Source of the DNA: Podocnemis expansa
Taxonomy: Eukaryota > Chordata > Testudines > Podocnemididae
Reading direction: 5' to 3'
Assembly (NCBI GenBank): GCA_007922195.1
Contig: ML681996.1
Location: forward strand, 17,746,135 to 17,810,134
Length of the DNA stretch: 64,000 nt
Shown: piece after piece, positions 11,915 through 21,640 of the stretch
Layout: each line of letters starts with the position of its first letter
Numbering within the stretch: position 1 is the stretch's first letter
Notes under the pieces: generated by a model
Seen by the model: only the letters and a program-made list of their open reading frames with translations
Databases searched by the model: none
What the model was told of the DNA's origin: nothing
Program-made: the position numbers and the translations under genes

Positions 11915-12345
11915 TTAGAATCATGTAAATATAGGCTTGGAAGGAATGTTAAGAGGTCATCTAGTTGAGCCCATTACACTGAGCCAAGATCAAGTAAACC
12001 TAAGCAAACTTTCACTGGCGTTTGTCACTGATTGTCAATATCCACCAATGATGGGAATTCCACAAGCTCCTTTTATAACCCATTCCATTATTTAACTATC
12101 TTCTTGTTAAAAAAGCCTTCTCTTAGTGTCTAACCTAAATGTCCCTTGCTACTGACCACAAGACACAGTCTTTAAAATGTTTGAAGACTGTTATATGGTC
12201 CTCTTTCTTCCCCACCCCCATGATTAAAAATGCCTATTTTTTAAAAAAATCTTTCTTCAGAGGTCAGGTTTTCTATTATTTTCTTGCTCCCCAGAGGATT
12301 TGCTCCAATTTGTGCACATCCTTCCTGAAGTGCTGTCAAGAAAGA
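11915..12345 (-). mobile_element. CR1 LINE 3' end, antisense
   Basis: The plus strand begins AATCATGTAAATATAGGC and continues with AGAGGTCATCTAGTTGAGCC, then ATGATGGGAATTCCACAAG and TCTCCAATTTG-like text; this is the antisense 3' UTR and last codons of CR1. Strongly 5'-truncated and decayed. Confidence 0.85.
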
Positions 12346-12935
12346 CTAGAGAAGCTTTAGAATTTCAAGACAATTGCATCTGTATTTCACTTCTGTGGCT
12401 TATCAAAAGCACAAACTTTAGACTTTTGTCTGACAGGCCATCACCTCTCATGGAGAGAGATTTATTTCCCTTTCCCTTTTGATGGAGGGCTGTTATGGCT
12501 ACACAACTTCTTGATTTAAATTCTGGTATCTTCATCAGACTAGATTGCCTAAAGGACCAACCAATGACCCTTGCATTCCATACAGAAACTACAATTCATA
12601 TGTTGTCTGTATTTGTAAGTAGAACCCTGCAGATCTCTGAGTCTCTGCTTCAGATCCATGGGTATCTGCATCCATGGATGAGGATGTTCATAGATCCATT
12701 GTTGTGGATTGAAGCTTGGATACAGGTTCTGTTTTTATATACTCATGGTACATGAGCTGCTGTTGATGCCTCTGCTGCAGCTACAGAGAGCAGTGATCAA
12801 TGTTAAACAGTGCAGCAGAGAAAAAAGAAGTATTCCAGCCAATCTCAGTTTAGCTCTGCTTGTGGTCTGACAGCCAATCAAAGACAGTCACTCATGGGAG
12901 CTCAGTTTGCTGGTTAGTCCCACCTCTGACTCTAA
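12346..12935. other. Non-coding stretch
   Basis: No gene or repeat recognised; the small open frames have no domain signature. Confidence 0.5.
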
Positions 12936-13343
12936 GGCTATATCTAAACTAGGAAAATATAGTCCACTTTGTTATTTCGAACTAATAAGTTTGAGCTAAA
13001 CTTGAATTTATTAGTTCGAACTAACAAATTTGAACTAATTTGATTTAACGTTAAGTCAAATTTGTCCACTTTGTTAATTCAAACTGTCCTTAATTTGAAT
13101 CTATATGTTCAAACTAAGGGTTAATCCTAGTCTGCAATACAAATCCTTAATTCAAACTAAAAATTAAACCCATGTCTTAATTCATACTAACCAGTAGGTC
13201 TTACTAATTTGAATTAACCTTTCATTAGTTTGAATTAAGGAAGTCCTTAATTTGAACTAATGATAGCCTAGTGTAGGCAGGTACTAAGTTAGTTAGAATT
13301 AAGCCTCCTTAATTCGAACTAATTTACAAGCATAGACATACCC
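12936..13343. mobile_element. Inverted-repeat element with TTCGAACTAA array
   Basis: The left end GGCTATATCTAAACTAG and the right end CATAGACATACCC are degraded copies of the inverted repeats seen at 11352 and 29639. The interior holds many copies of TTCGAACTAA, TTAGTTCGAA and decayed forms in both orientations, so much of the element can fold on itself. No coding capacity. Confidence 0.75.
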
Positions 13344-14659
13344 TTCAAGTCTCAGCAGCATGTCCCCATACTCCACCAATTCGCTGGTGATGGGCAGCTA
13401 TCCCCACCCCTTCCCTTATTGTCAGTCACCTAATCAGATGGCAACTACCACTGAACAGCTGAATTGTCTCAGCAGCTCCAGCTTTCCTATCCCAGGCAGA
13501 ATAAAAGCTGTTGAGAGTGGGGTCAGAAGACTGAACTAAATCTGGAGCTGCCAGCGTCTGCCTCCTTCCCCCTCCTCCCCAGCAAAGGTGTGGTAACCAG
13601 ACAGAGATTCTGCTCCTATAGTCAGAACAGGAGCTGTTGTAGTGGTGTGGAGTGGATACAGATAGACACAAAACATGGGATGCAGACCCAGGATCAGATG
13701 CAGGCTGACACTGAGTGGTTGCAGATCCATGTTTCAGCGTCCGTGCCGGGCTCTACTTGTAAATTAGTACACGAGTGTTTGAAAGTAAGCTAATTTATTC
13801 TTAAGGTAAAATTACATAGAAGACATATTAAAAGTAACATAAAATTTGCACACATGCTAAAAAGCTTAGTGGAGGTCACCACCACCTCCCTTTCAAAACC
13901 AAAAAGCTGTTCTTTCTGGTTGTTACAAATTCATAACTGTTTCATATTCAGGGCAAAACTCACTGCTGGGCTGTTTAGCCAGTTCTTTACATAGGCTTTG
14001 AAGACCACCATGAACCACATACAAAGCATTCCAGCTCTATATCATGAGGGCTACTTCAACTCCTTGCTTCTCTCTCCACTGTCCCCTTCTTTTAAACTGA
14101 TTTTGTTTATAAAATTTCTCAGAAGATAAGATAATGTAAAGTTGTAGTACTTTAGCTTGTCTGTCTAACAGGAATGAAGATAGGATGTTGTTCCACTGCT
14201 ATCCTACTGCTTTCACAACTGAAATATTTCTTAAACAAACTTTTAGGTGACATACATGGGTAGGAAAAAAAGTGTTTTGCTTTGTTTTTTGGTGGGGCAT
14301 GGCAGGGGAGAACAGAAACATAAATATTAATTTACATATTTAATTTAAGTAATTAGGAGAGAGTGGGAATTGTAAGGATTTCCTCCTATTCCCAAGATTC
14401 AAGGGATAAGGGCAATGAATGGGGACTGGCTTTTTCTCATGCAAGTGAAAAAACTGGATCAAAATGTGTTTAAAAACATTGCCATGCAATGTGATTAAGG
14501 AATATTATCTAAGAAAATGAAATGCAATTTTAATCCAAAGGAATAGTAAATACAAGTTAGTTGGGGTCAGCCTTGCAGACATGGACACAATCTCATACAA
14601 CATGAAGACCGTTCTTATGATTCTTTTATTACTAGTAAATTACTCAGTTATGGTAAAAG
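13344..14659. other. Non-coding stretch
   Basis: Contains a moderately GC-rich part (13.35-13.75 kb) with short open frames on both strands but no recognised domain, and unassigned AT-rich sequence after it. Confidence 0.45.
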
Positions 14660-14960
14660 AAGCAAGGAATCCTGTAACACTTAAAGACTAACATATTTAT
14701 TTATCGCATGAGTTTTCATGAAAGAAAATATGAGTTTATCAGATGCTTGGAAGATGGGGGGATTTGCAGGATGGGATGAAAATAAATGCAAGATAGTGTA
14801 AGACGTGGGATCAGCTCATACAGTAACAGCAAATCAGAGCTATTGTTAAGATTTTCTCCCATGCAAGCTCATGCGATAAATAAATCTGTTAATCTTTAAG
14901 TGCCACATTATTCCTTGCTTCTTTTGCTGAACTAGGATAACACGACTGCCCCTTTGGAAA
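14660..14960. mobile_element. Fold-back PLE terminus
   Basis: The left arm (14660-14846) is a minus-strand PLE 3' terminus (AAGCAAGGAATCCTGTAACA … TTTATCAGATGCTTGG). The right arm (14847-14960) is the same terminus on the plus strand (CCATGCAAGCTCATGCGATA … CACGACTGCCCCTTTGGA). The two arms meet directly, with no RT or endonuclease sequence between them. Confidence 0.85.
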
Positions 14961-15065
14961 TCAGTTATAAGTATATAACAAATAAAGCTGATGCGGTTTG
15001 AGCCTTCTGGAGTAACTAAGGTACTAAGTGTATTAATGTAGATTAATGTGGGAGCAAAAAAACCA

Positions 15066-15660
15066 GCTGGCTTCAAAATTGAGCTTGATGTATTTATGGA
15101 GGGGATAGTGTGATAGGAAAGCCTAGTTTGACAATTGGCTGATCTTTGACTACTGGTGCATAGTGTAGTGGCTAGCACCTCTGCTTAACATGCAGAAGGT
15201 CCTGGGTTCAATTCCCAGGGGGTTGGACTCAATGATCCCACGAGGTCCCTTCCAGCCCTGATTTGATTTGAATGGCCTGAGAGGGAATGCTTCATGTGGT
15301 GGGTTCTGATTTATTATAGAGAGTTCTTTGGATGTTTGAGTAGTCAGTCTTGCTCAGTTTCTCAGGGTTTAACTGATTGTCATATTTGGGATCAGAAAAA
15401 AATTGCCCCCAGGGCAAATTGGTAAAAGCTCTGGGGGGATTTCACCTTTCTCTGCAGTATGGGGCATGGCTCACTTTCTAGTGGATTCTCTGTTACTTTA
15501 ATATCTTTAAACCATGATCTGAGGACTTTACTAACTCAGTCATAGGTTAGAGATTTATTACAGGAGTGGGTTGGTGAAGTTTTGTTGACTGTGGTGTGCA
15601 AGAGGTCAGTCTTGATGATCATAATGATTCCTTATGACCTAAGAGTCTATGATTCTGTGA
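15066..15660 (+). mobile_element. CR1 LINE 3' UTR, carrying a nested SINE
   Basis: Wording shared with three other copies in this window: GGCTTCAAAATTGAGCTTGA, GGTTTAACTGATTGTCATAT, AACCATGATCTGAGGACTTT, GATCATAATGATTCCTTATG and a final GAGTCTATGATTCTGTGA. All protein-coding sequence is missing. The SINE at 15156-15270 replaces about 15 bp of the expected CR1 sequence. Confidence 0.8.
15156..15270 (+). mobile_element. tRNA-Val-like SINE with CR1 3' tail
   Basis: The first 65 bp have tRNA architecture. An A-box-like TAGTGTAGTGGC lies at 15161-15172. There is a perfect 5-bp anticodon stem (TCTGC/GCAGA) around the loop TTAACAT, giving anticodon AAC (valine), and a T arm with stem CTGGG/CCCAG. 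The B box GGTTCAATTCC at 15205-15215 fits the Pol III consensus. From 15221 it changes directly into the CR1 3' end (GGTTGGACTCAATGATCC … CCTTCCAGCCCTG) with a GATTTGATTTG tail. CR1 tails on tRNA SINEs are known from tortoise and bird elements, where CR1 reverse transcriptase mobilises the SINE. The acceptor stem is not formed, so this is not a working tRNA gene. Confidence 0.8.
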
Positions 15661-16716
15661 GTTTTGTTAGGAACTGGAAACACGTGTGGGTGGCAGCCTG
15701 TCAGTGTTATGAATAGAAATTAAATGTGTGAGCAATTTGCTGGTTTTAAGACTTCAAAATCAATTTGCAACAGGAAAGCTTTTGCAATTCAGGAAGATGA
15801 GTAGGTCAAAAAAAAAAAAGCTTGTTTTTCTAAAAGCCTTTTCTAGAGCTGAAACTAGTTGAGCTTGAAAACTCAACCAAGCTTGAATGATTTCTATTTA
15901 AATACGAAGGTGAGACAGGGCGGGTGAGGTAATATCTGTTTTTGAAGAAACTTCTGTTTGATAAAAAAGGCAAGCTTTCAAGCTGCCCAGCTTCAGGTTT
16001 TGTCATATTAAGGTGAAATAACTAAAATCATGAAAATATATGCCTGGCTACTCATTTATGCTTATTAATTAGACACTAAGGTTGTGTCCACATACAGGCA
16101 GTTAAACCTATTTAACTTAAATTGATTTAACAAAATCACTAAAAATCATTAAATCTATTTAAGTTAAATTGATTTAACAGATCCACACCAAAAACCTGAA
16201 ATTGAACTAGCATGTCCAGAGGCAGGACTTGCCAGTTCAATTCAGGAGAGGGATGCTATGGGAGGTGTGGCAACGTGGCCCCCTCGCAGGGCCATGTCCC
16301 CAGCCAATCCCATAAATGTAGGAACTGACTTCAGCTCCCTGTCCATTCTGGCTGGCAGGAGACTGTGAGAGAAACAGGTATGGTTGCTCCCCTGCTCCCA
16401 TACCATCGCAGGACAGCAGCTCTGCCCTCTGCTAGGCTGCAGGTTACCATCCTGCATAGGGGCACTCTCTTCCCAGACCTGATGGCCCGCAACAAGAGCC
16501 CATGGCCATCGTAATGCTGGGCCCCAGAGTGGCCTTAGTTCCTCTCCCCCACTCTGTGCACTGTCAGATCTAGGCACAGCAGAGCAGCAGGGACTGGTGG
16601 GAGCAGGATGTGCTGGGAACCTGTGGCAAAGAGCAGTGATGGAGGAACCTGAGGATGAGCAGGGAGACCTTCACTTAGCTGGGCGCTGAGCTCGCCCCGT
16701 TCCTATGCTGAAGGGA

Positions 16717-17026
16717 CATTGTGATGAGAGCTGCCATCCCTGTGGACAAGAGAGTGGCCATCACTCTCTGGAAGATGGTCATTCCCAAGTCCTACAGGGC
16801 CATGACACACCTATTCAGCATTGGGAGGTCCACCATCGGGGAAATTCTGCTGCAGGTCACCATCAACATGTCCTGCCACCATACCTCGTGACCTCTGGAG
16901 AGCTGCAGGAAACCATCACTGGCCTCTCCAGCTTTAGGGTTCCAAACTGCAAAGGGATCCTAGACACCACCCACATCCCCTATGTGAGCCCTGGAGCACC
17001 ATGCAGCCAAGTATAGCAATTTCAAG
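16717..17026 (+). pseudogene. Harbinger transposase, N-terminal half
   Basis: The frame beginning near 16721 reads RAAIPVDKRVAITLWKM, then SYRAM…F.IGRSTIGEIL, the helix-turn-helix wording typical of HARBI1-type transposases. It then hits a TGA at about 16887. After a frame change, NCKGILDTTHIPYV carries the first catalytic Asp of the DDE triad (family text: GALDGTHIP). The last codons (EHHAAKYSNFK) run straight into the CR1 insertion and continue in frame at 18891. Stops and frameshifts make it non-functional. Confidence 0.85.
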
Positions 17027-18890
17027 AGAATCATAGAATCATATGGTTGGAAAGGACCACATGAGGTCATCTAGTCCAACCCCCTGCCAATAAAGCAGGA
17101 GCACTCCCGCTAAATTATCCCAGCCAGGGTTTTGCTCAGCTGGACCTTAAACATCTCCAAAGATGGAGATTCCACTACCTCCCTAGGTAGCCCATTCCAG
17201 TGCTTCACCACTCTCCTATTGAGAAAGTTTTTCCTAATATCCAGACTAAACCTCCCCAGCTGTAACTTGAAACCATTGCTCCTTGTTCTGTTCTCTGTTA
17301 CTATTGAGCATAGCCAAGCTCCATCATCCATGGAGCATCCCTTCAAGTAGTTGAAGGTTGCTGTAAAATCCCCCTCAGTCTTCTCTTCTGCAAGCTAAAT
17401 AAGCCTAGTTCCATCAGTCTTTCTTCATAGGTCTTGTGCTCCAGCTCCTTAATCATTTTTGTTGCCCTCCACTGGACTCTTTCTAATTTGTCCATGTCCT
17501 TTTCCTAGTGGGGAGCCCAAAACTGGACACAGGATTCCAGATGCAGCCTCACCAGTGCCTGACAGAGGGGAATGATCACATCCCTCGATCTGCTGGCAAC
17601 ACTTCTGATGCAGCCCAGGATGCCATTGGCCTTTTTGGCCGCAAGAGCACACTGCTGACTCATATCCAGCTTCCCATCCACCATGACCCCCAGGTCCTTT
17701 TCTACAGTGCTGCTACTTAACTGATCACTCCCCAGCCCGTAACAGTTCATGGAGTTTTTCCATCCCAAGTGCAGGACTTTGCACTTGTCCTTGTTGAACC
17801 TCATGAGATTTCTATTGGCCCACTGCTCCAATTTGTCAAGGTCTTCCTGAATCTTGTGTCGGCCGTTCCCCCCAGCTTGTTGTCATCCTCAAACTTACTG
17901 AGTGTGCAATCTATCCCATCATCCAGATCATTAATGAAAATGTTGATGAGAACGGGCCCCAGGGCTGACCCCTCGGGCACACCACTCCTTACTGGTTCCC
18001 AAGGAGCCATTGATTCCTACATGCTGAAACAGTTAATCTAGCTAGTTCTTTATCCACCTTACAGTCCACACATCCAATCCATACTTCCTTAACTTGCCAA
18101 TGAGAATGCTGTGGGAATCCATATCAAAAGCCTTTCTAAAGTTGAGGTTTATCTTCCCGCATTCGCAAATCCAGTCGTCTCATCATAGAAGGTCATGCGA
18201 TTGGTCAGGAACGATTTACCCTTAGTGAATCCATGCTGACGTTTCCTGATCACCTTATTTTCCTCCAAGTGTTTCAGGATGGATTCTTTGAGAACCTGTT
18301 CCATGATTTTTCCAGGGATTGAGGTCAGGCTGACAGGTCTGTAATTCCCTGGATCCTCCTCTTTCCCTTTCTTGAAGATAGGCACTATATTTGCTTTCGT
18401 CCAGTCCTCTGGCACCTCCCCCATTAACCACGAGTTTTCAGAGGTAATGGCCAGCAGTACTGCTATTTCATCGCCCAACTCCGTCAGCACCCTCGGATGC
18501 AGTTTGTCCAGCCCCAGGGACTTGTGCACATCCAGCTTCTTTAAGTAGTCCCTAACCTGACCTTCTGTCACCAAGGGCCTCTCTTCTTCTCTCCAGTCTG
18601 CCATACCAAGTGTTGTAAGCTGGTGGCTGGCCCTGCCTGTGAAAACAAGTAAAATAAAACATTGAGCACTTCAGCGTTTTCCTAGTCCTCCATCACGAGG
18701 ATACCTGACCCATTCCGGAAGGGACCTACACCATTCCTGATCCTCTTCTTGTTATTGACATACTTGTAGAACCCCTTCCTGTTATCCTTCCACATTTGCG
18801 GTTCTTTCTGCTCATTGGAATGGTATCTTCCTGTGCCCTTATCAGAGTTTCTTTAAAATACAGCCTTCTCTCTTGGATGCCTTTCCCCTG
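17027..18890 (-). mobile_element. CR1 LINE inserted in the Harbinger transposase
   Basis: The plus strand starts with GAATCATAGAATCATATGG, the antisense CR1 3' tail, and ends within 5' RT coding sequence (CTTCTCTCTTGGATGCCTTT). The length is 1,864 bp; the endonuclease domain and 5' UTR are missing, as in ordinary 5'-truncated CR1. The insertion removes almost nothing from the transposase reading frame. The copy is much better preserved than the CR1/L3 at 1.7 kb, so it is younger. Confidence 0.9.
17110..18604 (-). pseudogene. CR1 reverse transcriptase, broken ORF
   Basis: From 18604 the minus strand reads through the RT fingers (LDKLHPRVL, then WTKANIVPIFKKG, NYRPVSLTS, QHGFTKGKSFLTN) to about 18149. 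It resumes at 18010 with [22 protein letters not shown] and the catalytic box as FEDD in place of the usual FADD (near 17882-17893). Then come ADTRF, the thumb ([27 protein letters not shown]) and the C-terminus (VVKHWNGLPREVVESPSLEMF). Breaks near 18140, 18010 and 17500 split the frame. Confidence 0.88.
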
Positions 18891-19420
18891 AGGTATCACT
18901 CAGTCATCTTGCAGGCCCTTGTGGACCATCAGAGCATCTTTCAGAATTGCTATGTTGGCTGGCCAGGGAGGATGCATGATACCAGAATCCTTTGCAACTC
19001 CATCCTGTACTGGGGCATGGAGGCATGCACCTTCTTCCCCCCTCCCCTCATAACATCACCATCAGGAAAGTGGAGGTGCCTGTCCTCATCATCATGGATG
19101 TGGATTACCCCTTCCACTCGTGGCTCACGCGCCCCTACGTGCAACTCCCTTGATGCCAGCTTTTTCATCGCCGCCTGACCCATTGCCACCAGGTGGTAGA
19201 GCTGGCATTTGGCTGACTGAAAGCCCGCTGGAGGTTCTTGCTAATGCTCCTTCACTTCGCAGAGGAGACCGCCGCAGAGGTCATCACTGCCTGCATGGCC
19301 TTTCATAATCTCTGTGAGCTCTGGGGGAAGATAGTAGCTATCATCTGGTAGGCCACAGCAGAGTTCATCGCTGGCCGCTTCGAGCAACTGGAACACGTGG
19401 CCCCAAGAAAGTGAGCACTA
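18891..19420 (+). pseudogene. Harbinger transposase, C-terminal half
   Basis: Resumes at AGG (18891) with RYHSVILQALVDHQ, exactly the family text that follows the segment ending at 17026. Next comes YVGWPGRMHDTRI, containing the second catalytic Asp. Then, after a frame change, VVELAFG (about 19192-19212) carries the catalytic Glu, followed by LKARWRFLL and AFHNLCEL. An in-frame TGA follows ELAFG. All three DDE residues remain recognisable despite the decay. A possible poly(A) signal AATAAA lies at 19562-19567. Confidence 0.85.
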
Positions 19421-19939
19421 CAGAGGGTGGCTATTGTACACAAGGCACTGAAGAACCTTTTCCTCAGTGAGGACTTGGAGGGGCCTGGCCCTACCTCAAC
19501 ATGGTCCTCCATTCTCCCTGTCCTGCCACAGCCAGACCCCACCCACCTGGGAACCCCATTCAATAAACACACAAGTAGAACTGTTTGCAGTTTCATGTTT
19601 TTTTATTTACAATAAGGAGGGGGGTCGGGGCAAGAAGATGGGCTTGGGAGGCACTAAGGGGATTTGGAACTTTGGGGGGGGGGGAATGAGGAGGGGTGGG
19701 TATCAAGCCAGGAAACAGAAGTGGGTGGGTGGAGGGCATGGAACTGGGAGACAAGGATGTGGGTTTGGGGAGAACTGAGGGGTGAGCATGGAACCGGGTG
19801 ATGGGGATGTGGGTGGGGAGTTGGGGCCTTTGGAAGGTCAGGGAGTCCATATGGGAGGGCTGCCCAGGGGCCTTGGGATGGCATCTCACAGCCACCTGGA
19901 ATCTGGGGGCACCTACAGCAAGTAACCTACAGCTCCCTC

Positions 19940-21240
19940 AGCTGCCTGGGGGGGCTGGGTGGCTGGCAATGCATCGCAGGCTCAAGGTGATTTCCTGAAC
20001 CAGGGAACTCAGGGTCTGCAGCACGGTTCTCTGGCACCCCATCACCGCACTCTGCCACACCAGAATGGCGACCACGCAGTCATTGGTATTGGCCACACAC
20101 TGGAGCTGGTGAATAGTGGCATCCTGGTGCCTGCCTTGCTCTTCCCTCCAGGCCTGTGCAGACTCCTCAGCTCGCTGGCCCAGCTCAAGGAGGCTGGACA
20201 GGATCTCATCCTGGGTCCAGGGGCCCCCCTCCTTTGCATGATGGTGGCCTGCGGGCTCCCTGGAGTGGCACAGTGGGTGGCTCTGCAAGCTGCTGCAGGG
20301 AAGCAAAAAACAAAGTTAGTCCCCTCTGCCTGCTGGCCTGGGCTGTGTGCAGCCTATCAGCAGCAAACACCTCCGCCCTAACTGTCCGCAGGCTTCCTGA
20401 TCTGTGTGCTCTGGGACACTACCTGGAAGGCATGCACGACCTTATGGTGCGTACGGTCATGAGCAGCCCCAGGTGAGGACTTGGCCTAGGGAGTCTCCCA
20501 AGACCACATGCAAGCAATGCGGGCTGTGTGCTGTCTGCCTCAATGCTGCTGTGTCTGGTTACTGGCATCTCCCTCTGAGCGTCCCGTGCCCCACATGGGT
20601 TGGGGACGCTGGTACCACATGTCCCTCAACCACTTGGGCCCATGGGAGGGCCTCTGTAGCCCTTGTCCCCATGCCCTGCCTGCCCCCATTTCATGTTCCC
20701 CCTCAGAGCCCTGCCTGCATGGAGGATGGAGAAAAACTAACTGACTTGTTCTGAAGATGTTCACCCAGCTGTGCCCTCCTCAGGGTCTGGCTCCACTGGG
20801 GGGGTGCCCCTTCTGTCTCCTTCTCCTCCTCCTCCTCCTATTCAGGGGTGGCGGCTCCCTCTTCCTGGACAGGAAACAGCTCTGGGCTGGTTGGTGGGGC
20901 TTCTGCTGGTGGCACACCGCTGGACCAGCCGGCATCACCCGCATCAAGGGATGCCTCACTGTCTGAGTGGCCTTCTTTGGGGGTATGGGCTGGAGCTGGT
21001 CCTGGCTGGGACGCTGCTGGGCCCCTCCCTGAGGAAGGTGTGGATCTCTTCATAAAAGGGGCAGCTGGTGGAACTTGCTGCCCCCTGGAGCTGCCTCACC
21101 TCCCTCACCCAGGCATAGTCCTGCCAAAGGACTTTCACCGTGGCATGCACCTGCTCGGTCGTGTGGTGGTGTCCCCAGTCAGACAATGCCTGTTCAACGT
21201 CTGCGTCCACCTCATGGTTTCAGTGCCTGGCATGGAACCT
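19940..21240 (-). pseudogene. Harbinger Myb/SANT-like protein, decayed
   Basis: The minus-strand frame ending at 20956 has a trihelix/SANT-like part (VHATVKVLWQDYAWVREVRQ, then CPFYEEIHTFL), matching the 'KIKELRQAY…FYDELH' layout of the second protein of vertebrate PIF/Harbinger elements. The frame ending at 19938 gives the C-terminal helical part (a DATIHQLQ…ANTNDCVVAIL heptad-like run and VLQTLSSLVQEITLSLRCIA). These Myb-like proteins bind element ends and bring the transposase to the nucleus. The 20.3-20.9 kb middle is frame-broken. Confidence 0.65.
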
Positions 21241-21640
21241 GGCAAGGTGGTCCTCTGTCCCTCAAATGCAGAGGAGGCAATCAACCTCCTCTTGGGCCCA
21301 CACAGGGGCCTGGCATCTCCCCTGAGAAGCAGTCACTGCATGGGCTGCCATGCTTTATACGGCTTGGAAGCATGCTGCCTGGCAGAGGCAAGCCACTTCC
21401 TCCTTCCTGGTACCGTGCACCCTGGGAGGAAAGACAATCTGCACCTGAATGGATCTTAGTTATTTCAAAACAACATGTCTGAATGGCGTTGTTTCAAAAC
21501 AACCGGATTGCTCTAAGCATCGTTTCGATTTAAAACAGGGTTTTATTGGTTCTCTCTGAATTCCCTTGTTTCGAAATGATGGGACTCATTGTTTCAAAAT
21601 AAGGGAATGTCATGTGGACTGACACATTTGTAAATTGAAA

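Larger units (their letters stand above)
16086..21640 (+). mobile_element. Decayed autonomous PIF/Harbinger transposon
   Basis: A 5.5-kb GC-rich block in an AT-rich window holds the two genes that define PIF/Harbinger elements: a DDE transposase (plus strand, in two pieces) and a Myb/SANT-like protein (minus strand), facing each other. Possible ends are the left TGTGTCCACAT at 16086 and the right ATGTGGACTGACAC near 21616, which are imperfect inverted repeats. The subterminal parts differ (TTTAACTTAAATTGATTTAAC-like left, TTTCAAAAC/TTTCGAAA-like right), so these boundaries are tentative. The CR1 at 17027-18890 is a later insertion. Confidence 0.75.

Noticed and set aside
15156..15225. Functional tRNA-Val gene
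   Set aside because: No acceptor stem pairing and direct fusion to a CR1 tail; it is a SINE head.
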